Source: Astragalus membranaceus
Lineage: Eukaryota; Streptophyta; Magnoliopsida; Fabales; Fabaceae
DNA: 64,000 bases
Direction of reading: 5' to 3'
Assembly: GCA_039519185.1 (NCBI GenBank)
Contig: CM076851.1
Coordinates: 98,701,531-98,765,530, forward strand
Numbering within the stretch: the stretch's first letter is position 1; each line of letters begins with the position of its first letter. A model generated the notes under the pieces. The model did not search any database, was not told where the DNA came from, and saw only the letters and a list, made by a program, of their open reading frames with translations. Below, one piece after another: positions 23,501 to 35,319 of the stretch. The position numbers and the translations under genes were made by a program.

Positions 23501-26244
23501 TATAAAATTTATTCTATATCACCCTACTAATTTTTTATCTTTCAAAAAAGAGATTGTATAGATGCAAGTTTCAACTGTCGAAAGCATTCACAGTCTGACG
23601 CAACTGAACTACTGAATCACATTACAGGTAAAAAATATTCATGTATCTTAATAAGAAAAATTAACATACCACATCAGGTATGTCAAGTCCACGAGCAGCA
23701 ACATCAGTACATAGCAAGATCCCCTTCTCTGCTTTGCAGAAGCTGAAGAAGGTAGTTGTCCTGGCACTCTGCTTTTGTTTTCCATGAATATTGAAGCATT
23801 CCAATCCAGCACACTTGAGAAGATCTGTATGGAATTTGACAGAGTTGCATGAAGAGAAAAACACCATCACTTTTTTTGATTGATATCTCCTCAAGAATGA
23901 ATAGAGAACAACAAAACGCTTGGCACACGGAACAACAACATAGCCCTGCTGCAATCCTTCAACTGTGACCTACAACAATGAGGATCTTGTCAGATACTAT
24001 GATAGTGCTAGAAAACAAATCTCAAAGATCGTGATAGAAGTGGGCAGGTAGTCACCTTTTTCCTTCCATCGTCTACATCAACATAGATAGGAGTTGTCTG
24101 AAAAGATAAGCGGGCAAGATCCTCGACCTGTAATTGAGCAGGGAAAAAGTATTCAAAAGAATAGACAACAAGTAAGCAATTTGCTTGCATTCCCCAGATT
24201 TCTCACTTTCAGACATGGCATGCATTATCAAGCATTAGCTTTAAGTATATCCAGGGGAAAAAGTAGACAACTTAAAATTGAGTGGGGAGAACAAATTAGG
24301 ATTTGTTTCAGGGGAAGGAGCATGCTGAAAGATACAAATTAACAAACCTTCTTCGTTTGTGTCGCTGAAAACAAAGCTGTTTGCCTGTTCTGTTAAATGA
24401 GAAACAGATTCATTAGCCATAGTCATAAAATTAGCTAAAACCAAAAACTAGATATAAACTAAAGGCTACAATTAGTATGCACTCAGAAGAAGATGGGAAA
24501 GCTTATATGGGAGGTACAGCAACAATGTCCAAGCCTAAAAAGGTCTGCACCAAACCTTAAACCTATATGATATACTTGTTTAAGTATTGTTCATGGCGAT
24601 TACCAGTTATATAATCTCATCCAGACACGGGAAAAGTGGTTAGAGATGACGCAATCTCATGACTTCATTAAAATTCCATAACCACATTGCATACTAAAAT
24701 GGGAGAGAGGAAGGAGAACAGAGAACAACATTCCAAGAGTCCCAATACCTTTGGAAGTATACTAATTATCTGCTTCATTTCATCCTCAAAGTTTGCTTCC
24801 AATATCCTGTCCGCTTCATCAATCATGAGACACTGTCAAATCACGCAAGAGCTTGAAATAAGGACAGATAGAACATTGACTTACATATGCATGTAATAAT
24901 ATGAGATGAGATATCTAAAAGCAGTAAAATGAAGAACCACTCCAAAATGGAAAAAAGAAAAGCCTTTGATACCATAAGTTATAATATTACAGTATTGAAT
25001 TCAGATGCTTGCTTAGAAGGTGGTCAAGAAAACGACCATATTATAAAGAAGTAAATCCACAACATACCTTCAAGTTCTTATATATGAATCCTTTTGTGTT
25101 CTGAAGGTGGTCAAGAAGACGACCAGGCGTTGCAACCAACAGATTTACCCCTTTAACTATGCGCTCAGCTTCTCCCTTTCTACCCGAACCCCCAATAACC
25201 AATCCAAGAGTTTGTGAATGATACTTGAGTAGCTCCTTTGCCACAGCATGTGTCTGAAAAAGGAAGTTGCAAAATCAATCAATAATGGGAACCAAGTAAT
25301 AAAAAAACAAAACAGTGCAATAAGTAAATAAAACAAAAAGTAGAGAGCCATTTCCATCCTTGGATGTGTGAGACACTGTTACTATAGTTGTTAATGTATC
25401 AAAATTGTAGAATCGTCCCTGAATGTGCCTTCCATTAATCAATTTGGCCCTAAGTCGGGTCCTCAAACTGCCAAATCTTCCATTAATCAGTTTAATCCGT
25501 TCCGGTATTTTTTTTTGAAATTTCAACACATTTGGGGACTATAGTGACAACATCTCACACATTTAGGGCTAAACTGACTACTAGTTACCCTAAAGTAAAA
25601 GACGGAAATATACATGAGGAACAACATTTGTATACCTGAATGGCAAGTTCTCTAGTAGGGCATATGACAACAACACCAGTTCCATTCCGAGGTGTGAATT
25701 GAACGTTGTACAACAATTCCACAGCTGGAATTAAAAAAGCAAGAGTTTTTCCAGCACCAGTCCTTGCAGCGCCAAGAACATCTTTTCCCATCAAAAGCGG
25801 TGGAATCGCTCTAGCTTGAATCTGCATTTTTCACCATTCATCACTTAAATTATAAACTCCACTCACAATTTTTATAATTATTAAAACAGAAAAAGAGCAA
25901 AAATATGTTACCTGAGTCATGCGATTGAAACCCATATCCATAATAGACTTAGAAGTAGGTTGAGATAATCCCAAAGACGTAAAAGACTCACTGCTCATAA
26001 TTCCAGAAGCGGCGCTCTCCACCTTCTCTTCTCCTTCTTCTGCTTCTGCTTCTTCTTCTCGCTCTTCTCCATCATCAACATCTTCTTCTTGTTCGGTTTG
26101 TTCATCGTGTTTCTCCTCTTGTTGTTTTTCTACTTCGTTCTCTGTCTTACGAGATCTTTTCCTCTTGCGGAGCTTCTTCTTCTTGTTGTTGATTTGGTCG
26201 TCGAACTCCGGCGAGGTGTGGAGGTCGTGTTCTTCTTCGGCCAT
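20577..26244 (-). CDS. RH51: DEAD-box ATP-dependent RNA helicase, Has1/DDX18 type, 12 exons
   Basis: Exons on -: 26244-25912, 25821-25636, 25253-25068, 24832-24749, 24389-24348, 24127-24056, 23969-23670, 22388-22350, 22238-22134, 21861-21793, 21702-21577, 20690-20577. All junctions are GT/AG and all 11 introns are phase 0; the product is 551 residues. After a Lys/Glu-rich tail (1-85) come the Q motif (FTSLGLSQPT), ARTGAGKT, PTRELAIQ, TPGR, DEAD, SAT, VMVFFSSC, TDVAARGLDIPDV and HRVGRTARGE, all intact. The C-terminus FNVHRLDLQ plus FCFSNPPKINLNID is typical of the Has1 branch. This family acts in the nucleolus in 60S (and 40S) ribosome assembly by ATP-driven RNA remodelling. Length fits the plant RH51/RH27 group; which of these paralogues it is cannot be settled here. 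Intron 7 (22389-23669) is large and contains repeat-like sequence. Confidence 0.93.
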
Positions 26245-26360
26245 AACTATTGTGGTTGCTGCTGCGGTTTTTTTGTTCCTTCAATCCAAAGAGCAACGAA
26301 ACTGCCTTCTCTGCGTGTGAGTTGTTGAGTTAGCAGTATTTAGCCGCTCGCTCGCTCGTT

Positions 26361-26368
26361 AAACCCTA
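26361..26368 (-). promoter_or_regulatory. Telo-box upstream of the helicase
   Basis: AAACCCTA on + (TAGGGTTT on the gene strand) lies about 117 bp upstream of the helicase ATG. Telo-boxes near the start site are common in plant genes for ribosomal proteins and ribosome biogenesis, which fits a Has1-type helicase. Confidence 0.5.
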
Positions 26369-26396
26369 GTCCCCCACTTCAGCTTTTGGATGTCAC

Positions 26397-26709
26397 CCGT
26401 TCTTTTTAAACATGATTTCAACTGTTTTTCCTTTTAAACTATTTTATTTTAGTAGGGTTCTTTTAGTGTGCACTCATTTTTTTTATTTTAATGGTAATTT
26501 AGGATTTGATAAAAAAAAGGATAAAAAAAAATTCTTAGGTGTTCAAATATGCGAAGTTCGTTCCTCAATAATTCGTGATAAAATGTGTAAAGTGTGACCC
26601 TAATCAGTGTGTTTTTGGTACTTAACTATTTGAAAAAAAATTAGTTACTCAAATACGTGAAGCTCGATCCTCAATAACCGATTTATGCCAAAAAAACAAA
26701 TAAATTGTG

Positions 26710-26765
<56 letters not shown>

Positions 26766-26979
26766 AATTCAGATCTAATTACGTATGAAAATTGAAAAAA
26801 TACTTTGTCAAAAAAAACTGAGAAAATAAAACTAGTAAATTTTTTGTTAATTTTTCTCCAACAAATTAAACATAATTCATGGTGGCTATGATGTCCTCCA
26901 ATTCTGCATCGAGGAGGTTTTCTATTCCATTGTGGTTGTTGGCGGTGCCTCAAAAATCGTGTAGGAGGCAGTGTTGGCT
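26397..26979. other. AT-rich spacer with (AT)n microsatellite
   Basis: A microsatellite of about 25 AT units lies at 26713-26762. A word AAATA(T/C)G(C/T)GAAG(T/C)TCG(T/A)TCCTCAATAA occurs twice (about 26544 and 26651), so part is a local duplication. No gene is supported. Confidence 0.5.
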
Positions 26980-27860
26980 GAGGTGTTAACTCTAGTCCAC
27001 TTGCTGCCAAAGAAGTAGAACCACCACGCTACCATACAGATGTTGAACCGAGAGGGGGTATATGGCTGGGCAAATAAGGGCATTGCATACATCTTTTCAA
27101 ACTCACGAGTCCTCGATTCAAGAGTTCTAACATGTGTGTTAAATAAGTTATCCAATAACTCCTCATCGCTTAAAGCGAGAGACTATGGACAATTCTTTTC
27201 TTGTTGGTACTGGCCAAAGTCATAGGATTCCCCAAGCGTGAAGTTGAAAGAATGCTTGTGAAGTTCAAAGTCATCCGCCTATAGTGGGTAACCAAACGAA
27301 TGTGTCGATGTGTACCAAAACATTTTGTCATGAGGTTTATCATCACTTGCATTCGCTCTTTTGTGAACCAGCGGGCTAGATTGTGGTTGCGTCATACGAC
27401 GTCCTCAATTTTGTTGTGGTATAGTGTGGGCAACAATTTGTTGTTGTGGTGGTGGTTGTACACGTGTAGGAGGGTCGACCAATTGTAAGTCAATCGATAA
27501 GTATGCTTTGTAATTATTGTGAAAACAGACCATGTACTCATATGAGAGCTTTACTTCACCCTTGAAAGGTTCTTAATGTAACACGGCTGTTTGTTGTCCT
27601 CTCCAAAGCATTATTGATTCAGCGTGCACCTCAGACCATGATGCATGGTTATTGGATGTCAAATCTATGTTGTGATAGTACTCCATATTGACCTGTGGGG
27701 TTTGGTATACCTTGTGGTAGACCAAATTTGAGCCTTACTCTATCCATCTGGTGCCATTCTATAGTTGAAACGAAAATCAAAATGGTTGATGCATTCCACT
27801 TGTCACTATCGTTGAGGTCACATTACGAAACTCGATAAGACCTCCAAATAAACACCGCAA
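26980..27860 (-). pseudogene. Decayed plant mobile domain (MAIN-like) gene
   Basis: Read on -, frames carry PMD C-terminal landmarks in order: EWHQMDRVRLKFGLPQGIP (about 27766-27710), HNIDLTSNNHASWSEVHAE with IMLWR (about 27680-27610), and YEYMVCFHNNYKAYLS (about 27545-27495). The EWHQ.DRV..QFG..Q.IP and HxxDLRGxxxxxWxxxH patterns are typical of MAIN-like PMD proteins. A frameshift separates the first two blocks and an in-frame stop the second and third. Further - frames to about 26980 probably belong to the tail. It is not the same subtype as the PMD gene at 1503-5286. Origin, host gene copy or transposon cargo, is not clear. Confidence 0.65.
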
Positions 27861-28090
27861 ATAAACATTATTGGTGTTTGTAATAGATAATTTATGAAAT
27901 TCAAAGATAATATGAAAGTTTAGACAAAGTACGATTATATTACATCATCCTTCCGCCGGTCCACCTGGGAAAATATATTTCACCGTTAAAGAGCTATTCT
28001 TATAGTTACATCAAATAAACTTCAAATACAGTTAGAGATTTACCATTTTGCCGATGGAAACTCAAGCAGACACTCTATAGGTGGTTGTTG

Positions 28091-29549
28091 TGTAAAAATG
28101 TGTGCAAGTATACACAGTCAAAACAAGTAATAAAGTGATAAGTAGAGACCGTTCCCACGAGGATTGATTATGGTTAGTTTTACAAACTCCCAATTTAGCT
28201 AATATAGCTGGTCAGACAACAAAGTAACAAGTAACACATTTAATTAAGATGATTAAGACAGCAAAATTAAAGGGCAAATGACAATAAAAGACAATAACAG
28301 TGTTGTTGAATCAGAGGGATGGGTATATAGCCAAGACTAGGATCATTAATTACTCAATAAATGACTTAGTGTTGTGATAGCATTCAATATGGATTTTCCA
28401 ATCACTATGAAACATAATGTTGTCAATGTTTCCTTGTTCCTAAGCTCCCATTAGGTTCATTTTATAGGTTGAAAAGCACGTTTCAGCTCATACTATGGTC
28501 TTAGCTTCATATTCCTATCATTCACTAAGAAAAGCAATATTCCAATTACTTTTTAACCATATTAACTTATGAAATCAACACTAGTTCTTTCCAGAAATTA
28601 AAGCACACTACCCCAATTAAAGTGATCAAGTTTAAAAAGACTGTATGGCATTAAATCGCATAATTCAATGAAGCATCAAGCATTAATCACAACATTCATC
28701 ATAAATTCATAATTACAACACCATAGTCTTGACTATAAAAGGATCTAGCTCATAATGAGTTTAGACATGAATAAGCAGTACCTAAATACCATAAATGAAA
28801 TCATGATAATCACAATTACAGCTAGATCAGATTTACACAAACAGGGAGTGAATTACGAACAAATTGGAGCTCAAAAGAAGCTCCTAATGCTGCAAATCTG
28901 CTCCACAGACTTTGTGCTGTGCTGATGAAGAACTGTGTTGCAGAATGTGAACTCTCAGCTCCAAAAATGGAGTTTCAGCACCAAAAAAAATGGTGATGGA
29001 GGTGGAATGGATGAGGACGAGGTGATGGTGGCTGCTAGGGTTTCATGGGATGGAAATTGGAAGGTATGGATGAGTGATGTGTGTGCTTTTTAGGTTAAGT
29101 CTTGCCTTTTATACTAATTTCTCTCTCTAAGTACCATTTGGGCCAAGGCAAGTTCTGAAAAGTGCTGCCAACCCTAAAAGCAATGACATTTTGTTTTGTA
29201 GTGCCTCATTAATAAAGCAGATTCATTTTGCACACCTCCACATAAGACAAAACATTATTTTTCTTCATTTAAACACTTGGGCCACTTCAGATAATTCTTT
29301 ATGCGCAAGCCAGCTACGCTCGTGCTATCACAACACTACGAACAACATCTGGACTAAATTTCCAGCACAACTAAATACAATGTGAAATCCGACAAAATGA
29401 CACTAAAAGTGCCCAAAATACATTTTAAACACTACGAACACATTTATATTAAATTATAAACAAAGACTCTATGTATTTACACTAATTATCACTGAACAAG
29501 CTTAATTCTCATTTGTAGCATAAATAACTGTTATTTCTAAAAGTTATCA
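28091..29549 (-). repeat. Athila-like LTR, copy A
   Basis: On - it starts TGATAACTTTTAG right after a purine tract (CAAGATTGGGGGTG) and ends near GTGTATACTTGCACACATTTTTACACA. Start and end match copies B and C. The sequence just upstream on -, ending CTCGAGAACAAGCAATGG before the purine tract, is typical of the 3' untranslated end of Athila-type Ty3/gypsy elements. The low-coordinate end is placed to within about 10 bp. Confidence 0.6.
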
Positions 29550-29956
29550 CACCCCCAATCTTGAACCATTGCTTGTTCTCGAGTGATGACACTCAAACAG
29601 CAACAAGCACAGCACAACAACATTTACAACATTAAGACAGATTTCAGCATAGTTCCATTTTTCTCAAGATTTTCCCCTCAAACATAACACAATAAGAACC
29701 CTTAGCAATTCATGAAATCATAGTTTTTTCCCTCTAGCTTGAGGGTTTGTGTGCTCTCTTGTACTCCTTCCATAGGCTCCAACAATTACTAGGCTTGGTT
29801 TTGGATCCTACTTAGAACTTTCTACATTGCCCTTCCTTCTCAATAGCCACAAGCAAAGCTGATCACACAAGGGTAGCCTTTCCTAATTTGGCACAATGAA
29901 TAACTCAGGCGATACAATTTTTGTTTCCTATTTGATGACTAGCGTAGGGCACACCT

Positions 29957-30019
<63 letters not shown>

Positions 30020-30107
30020 CCGGCCACTTTTCGACTGAAACCGTAATGGTGTCGCCACAAAACAGCCTCCATACTCAGCAGTCAACTGTTGTGGTAAAAA
30101 GGAGTAT
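29550..30107 (-). mobile_element. Athila-like 3' internal end before LTR A
   Basis: This is the noncoding 3' end of an element on -, ending in the polypurine tract CAAGATTGGGGGTG next to LTR A. It contains an (AT)n microsatellite at about 29958-30016 and no coding frame. The rest of the element is cut off where LTR B begins. Confidence 0.5.
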
Positions 30108-31479
30108 TGTGCATTGTGCAAGTGTACACAGTCTTTAACAAGTAATATAGTACAAATATGAGATCGTACCCACAGAGATTGTAATTAATTCTCAAAGCTT
30201 AAGTTGATAGTTGGATTAGTGAGGTGTAACCAGGTAACAAACAATAATATTGGATGAAGACAGAAAGTAAATAAGTTAAGTAAGATGAGTTTGAAATCAA
30301 GTGAAAAAGATAATTGGAATGCTCTTTACTAAGTAAATCACTTTTGACAGCATTGTGTTATATACGATGCTGGAGCAATGGATGCTGGAGCAATTGATGC
30401 GTGTCTTTCGGTCACTAATGTCAGGGTTTCATTACAAGTCTTATGTCTAAGCTCTAAATAAGTTCACCCTTGTATATGAAGTACTCACAGTATCACCCTA
30501 TGGACTATGCTATCATATGTCTAGGTTTTAGCATGGAATAACAAAGTTTCCTTTATTAAACGCTTACCCATATTAGTTCTTGAGTTCTATTCATAAACCA
30601 TGTCTGTATTTATGACTCTATTTATTCTAGTTGATCAATCCCAAAATAAGTTTGAAAGAAGTATAACACAAGAGTGAAAATGCAAACATCAATATATAAC
30701 ACAATAACTAATCAAAAGATCATTACAAAGTTAAAGCATCCCAACTAAAGAAGTTTAGCTCATACTAGGCATTACTAAGAACATACAAACAAAGATAATC
30801 ATGTTCATATATCTGATAATACAAAGGAGAGAAAATAAAGTAAGAATTACACGGTTGAAGTTCCCTTGCATAAATCAGCCTAGCAATGCTGTAGCATTCA
30901 CTTCACAGCATTCAATTCGCACTATGTGAGTGTGTAGAAGTAAAGAGAGAAGTTGTCAATTTCTTTCTTCCCTCCGCACAAGTGATTCTAATTTTCTAAG
31001 TCGGCGTGTCCTTGAATGAGAAGGTGAAGGTGTTTATATAGGCTCTTTGAGTGAAGTAGTCTTGGTCATCAAGTTTACTTAAGGATGAAGTTAGGGTTAC
31101 TTTATTTCCAATTGTCTCCAAAAGTTGATTTGATCTTTCACCCGTTAAAGAGAGGAGGTCCTATAGTGAATGGACAAGTGTCCCTAAAGAGGTTCAACTT
31201 GTAAGCTATGAAGTCTTCAAAGGAGGCGCCGAAATCTTCCACATGGGCCACTTGCTTTGCTTTTGACGCATTATGACGCCATCAATAGAATGTTGTGGCA
31301 TTTAGTTTGCCAAGAATACCACAAGACATACAAAACTGCCAAGTTGTTTGCAAAACCTTTTTTAACCTTTAATGCTATGATTATTTTGTATCTCCATATT
31401 TACTAAATATTATTACTGAGAATTTTGCAATTATTTAGGTTTAGAAGCGTAAATAACTCTATATAAAATAGAGTTATCA
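30108..31479 (-). repeat. Athila-like LTR, copy B
   Basis: On - it begins TGATAACTCTATTTTATATAGAG and ends in CTGTGTACACTTGCACAATG. Its order of blocks matches copy C throughout (CTAAGTAA..CTC/CT, GCGTG(T/C)CT(T/C)TCGGTCACT, TCACC(T/C)TTGTATAT), with clear divergence, so the copies are old or from sister subfamilies. The ends are approximate. Confidence 0.55.
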
Positions 31480-31600
31480 CCAACCTTGTCACAATTGTGA
31501 CTTATTCAATTTTTTTATTTATTTCTTTTGCAAGTGTGCACCCTCTTTTTCAACACTCTTGTTCAATTAGTTTCGGCCTCTGTTGTGGATTTTACAAACA

Positions 31601-32969
31601 GATGCGCAAGTATACGCAATTGCAACAAGTAATACAGTAGAAATACAGGTCGAACTCACAAGGATTGTATTTAATTTACAGTTGTCATAACTTAGCAAAT
31701 CAGCGTGTAAAATAAAAAACACTATTTGAGGGTAGTAAAATAAAGGTTTGGTTTGCAAGGAAATAAAAAGGAAACTATATGGTGAAGACTTAGTTGGATT
31801 GCTTTTACTAAGTAATTTCTCTTCTGTGTTAGTGCTATAGCATTAGATGCTATAGCATTGAGTGCTGTAGCATATGTTGCGTGCCTCTCGGTCACTTTCA
31901 CCAAGGTTTCGTGACAAGATCCTATGTCTAGGCTTCAAGTAAGTTCACCTTTGTATATTAAAGACCCCACAGTATTCACTCTAAGCCCTCCTATGTCTAA
32001 GTTTGGGCAAGGATTGTTCTAAGTGCCCTTAAAACAACCACTCGCTCACATCAATCTTTGAGATCGAATCATGAACCATTTCTGAACCCATGAATGCACT
32101 TGTTCTAGTTAGCTAATCCCAAAACAAGTTTGAAGCATTAAAACACAAAGATTGAAATGCATACATCATAATATTATATTACTAACACATAAAGAGTCAT
32201 TACTAAGCTTAAGCAATCCACCTACAAGATATTTAGCTCATGTTTAGCAATATCAACAACTTACAAATAATGGAGTTCATGTCACCAAAACAGAAAGTAG
32301 AAGAAGAATGCGCAAAAGATACACTCCTCCAACTCCTACGCATGAACTGGTGTGCTGACAGTGCTATAGCATGAACCGAACACGATCTTCTAGTGGATTT
32401 CTATGGTGGATCTTCAACGGAACTAAGAGGACAGCTTATCACTGTATTTTTCCTCTAGAACCAGAGAAGTTTAAGTGCTGGAAGTTCATTGTATGACAAC
32501 TTTTGGAGTGTGGAGTCTAGGCTTGCTATTATAGTTGAGTTTTCCCTCCTTTCTTGCAAGTGGATGAAGCAAGTGGGTCTTCTTTTCACCGACTAAAGGT
32601 ATGTTGTCCCCCCATGGTAGACAAGTGGTGAAGTGCAAGTGGTAGGAGGGTGGCTGCATAAGCATGGATTGTGGCAATAGGGAGGCGCTGACCGGACAGG
32701 TTGGGATTCACTGCAGATCTGCTTTCTGCTGCTGTCTTCAAGTGGTCCCAGCTCTGCTGCGCACAGTGATGCTATAGCACTTAGACAGAAAACATTAGAA
32801 ATTTCACAAGGGTACCATTTGTGCCAAATATATTCCAATTCAGTTCTTGATTCCCTTTTCCCTAATTAAACACAAATATTTACATAATTAATTCCTAGCC
32901 TAAGCATGCAAATTCACAATGATTTACAAATAGAAATGCATAAATAACTCTACAAATGGAGAGTTATCA
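31601..32969 (-). repeat. Athila-like LTR, copy C (3' LTR)
   Basis: On - it begins TGATAACTCTCC after an AAGTTAGGGGTAG purine tract and ends near GCGTATACTTGCGCATCTG. It carries five copies of a TGCTATAGCA-like palindrome (about 31842, 31855, 31864, 32351, 32770). The internal region to which it belongs continues at higher coordinates until a copia insertion. The 120 bp between B and C show nothing recognisable. Confidence 0.55.
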
Positions 32970-33552
32970 GCCTCACCACTATTAGGCTACCCCTAACTTA
33001 TTTTTCTACCCGACTTGCAGTTTCTATCAAAATCCAGAAAATTTTTACCTTGCTAAGCACTTATCTAACTTCCACCTAAGCAATTCCTTACACCTACTTC
33101 CAAAGTACAAGAGTTAAGTGTATACTAGAGGGCTATGCTATTTCAATCAGAATTCCATGTCTACACCAATTCTGGCTATCCTCATTGGGTTCTACCTTGA
33201 TATTCAACTTAAAATATTTTATTCATTATGCATTAACAGCTGTTGTGACAGCTTTATAGATAGCATAGACAAGAAACTTTAAAAAAAGACAACAATAGAA
33301 CAGAACAGCAATAGAAAAACATACTACAAACTAAACAAGACAACCCTAACAAAGTAGAATGGAAATGACAAAAACAGCTAACAAAGCGTGAGATTATTTG
33401 CCTGAATCTAGCCTGACGCTCCTTCGGGATTCAAAAATGGTCCTAGACTTCTTTGCCACAGTCTCCCACATGATTTCCAATTTTGGATTGGCTTTTTCGC
33501 CTTCTCCAGCAGCTTGTGCAGCACCACTGTGCTGAGTATTGGTACTGTAAAT
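32970..33552 (-). mobile_element. Athila-like internal 3' end with ORF tail
   Basis: On - a frame runs from the copia boundary to a TAA at 33394-33396 and ends KSRTIFESRRSVRLDSGK, a basic tail typical of the last ORF in such elements. About 420 bp of A-rich noncoding sequence follow up to the purine tract before LTR C. The coding region is truncated by the copia LTR at 33553. Confidence 0.45.
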
Positions 33553-35000
33553 TGAAGTGACTAAGTTACACAAGAAGGGGGGTTGAATTGTGTGCCCTTA
33601 TAAAATTTTAGACCTGAAACCTTCTTAACAGAATGTTCTCAAGAGTATCTTGAATATGAGAAGGTTAGTAACACTAGATAATCAATATAGAACACTAACT
33701 TCTCAATGATGAGGAATAGTTATGAATAATAGCATGTAAGAGATATGTTGGTTTTAACTTGAGTTTAGATCATAGATTATAAGTTCTTAGTTAAAACCGT
33801 GTTTGATAAGGTTGAATAAATTAACCTTCTCTTAGTTTGAAAAACAGCAAGTAGTGTATAACAAGTTAGCAAATAGTAAGGAAAGCTAGTAAATAACCCA
33901 GTAGAGTTATAGAGGTTCACCCAAACTTGGCTACGTCCTCTCCCCACTTCCTTGTGAGTATTTCCACTATTTTCCAAATAGCTTTTACAGTTGCTTTTGA
34001 TCAACACACAAAAGACTTAACCAACACTAGCTTTGATCACACACAACAGCCTAGTGTACTCTTACACAGCTACGCCTAGCTGTTTCCACCCTCTTAGAAA
34101 CTCTCTACTAGCTAGTTTCTTAAGAGTCACCTAATCAAGTAGAATCACCACCAACCCTCACCTCGCTCTAGGTGGTTTTGAGATGTTTACAAGATAGTGT
34201 TTACAATAAGGGGTTTGCGTTTTGGGATGGTTAAGAGCTTGAACACAGATAAATACAATGTATACAATTTTACTTATCAAGCTAACACACACTCAAGAAA
34301 GATATCCCAGAATGTAAACTATAGAAGTTTTGAGTGTGGGATGAGAAGGTTGTTTGATTTGAGAAGCTTGAACTTGTGTAGGATCCAATTCAATCTCATA
34401 CTTTGAAAGTTCGAAGTGAATTCTTTAAATAGCCTTGGAGGATGGATATAGCCGTTAGAAGGTTGAAGAGACCCGTTTGAAATAGCCCAACGGTCAATAC
34501 GAGTGATAAGATGGAAGCCACAAAGGTTGGAAGCTTTTGAAGCTTCTCAAGCCGAGCTTTATGCTTTATCTGACTTATTCAACCTTCTCATGCTGACACT
34601 GTACTCTCCTTTGCACATGCTGATCCTCTATGACTTGACATTGTACTTTAGGCCAAGCTGTTCCAACTGGTGCGAAGCTTCTCAAGTTTCATGGTTATGA
34701 ACAAACACCTTTTGTTGATACTAGGAATAATCAATGAGTATCTCTCTTGGTGTTTGAAACATTCCAACACATTTATTGCTTGAATGAACATTTAATGCGT
34801 TGATGTTCATATGAGAAGAGATTAATGTGTTTGCCTTGAGTAGGTTGTTGTTTGCATTAGTCCAAGGTAGAGCCATATTTTGCTATATAGAAAACCTGTT
34901 CTATTCACTTGACAAGCATGTTAGATCACACTTAATTAAAAAACTTAAATCTTACTTAGTTTGTGTCATCAAAACATAGAAAGAGATTTTTATTCCAACA
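33553..35000 (-). repeat. 3' LTR of a SIRE-like Ty1/copia element
   Basis: On - it starts TGTTGGAATAAAAATC directly after AAAAAGGGGGAGAT, a copia polypurine tract, and ends near AACCCCCCTTCTTGTGTAAC..CACTTCA. Such ends and a GATGACACAAACTAAG start are usual for legume SIRE-type LTRs. The part 33944-35000 recurs at 54311-55371 with about 99 percent identity by eye. Confidence 0.7.
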
Positions 35001-35234
35001 ATCTCCCCCTTTTTGGTGATGACAAACTTGTAGTAAGTTTTGAGTTTTGTTTTTCAAAGATAGACAATTAAGTATGTTGAACAGATTTTTGCAAAGAGAT
35101 TTAAGCATTAATATTAATCATATAGCAAAAGGATAATTATCATAGATCATGTTAACCATAGGAGTTTGATAATTATCATACATAAACCAAAAGAGAAATA
35201 TAAAAACAACATGTGGTGTGACAAACATATGTGT
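35001..35234 (-). mobile_element. Copia internal 3' end with polypurine tract
   Basis: The purine tract is complementary to 35001-35014. This piece is cut at 35234 by the Tekay-type element, whose TSD is TGTGT (35230-35234 and 57759-57763). The copia sequence resumes at 57764. Confidence 0.65.
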
Positions 35235-35319
35235 TGTAACACCCCTTTTCTACCCGTTAATTTAATTGTAAAATCAGAGTTTTCAAAACTTCTTTTCATC
35301 GCAAGGAATGTTACACACA

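Noticed and set aside
31470..31480. Helitron 3' end (hairpin ATAACTCTAT/ATAGAGTTAT)
   Set aside because: No CTRR follows the hairpin, and a purine tract and matching sister copies fit an LTR start (TGATAACT) better.
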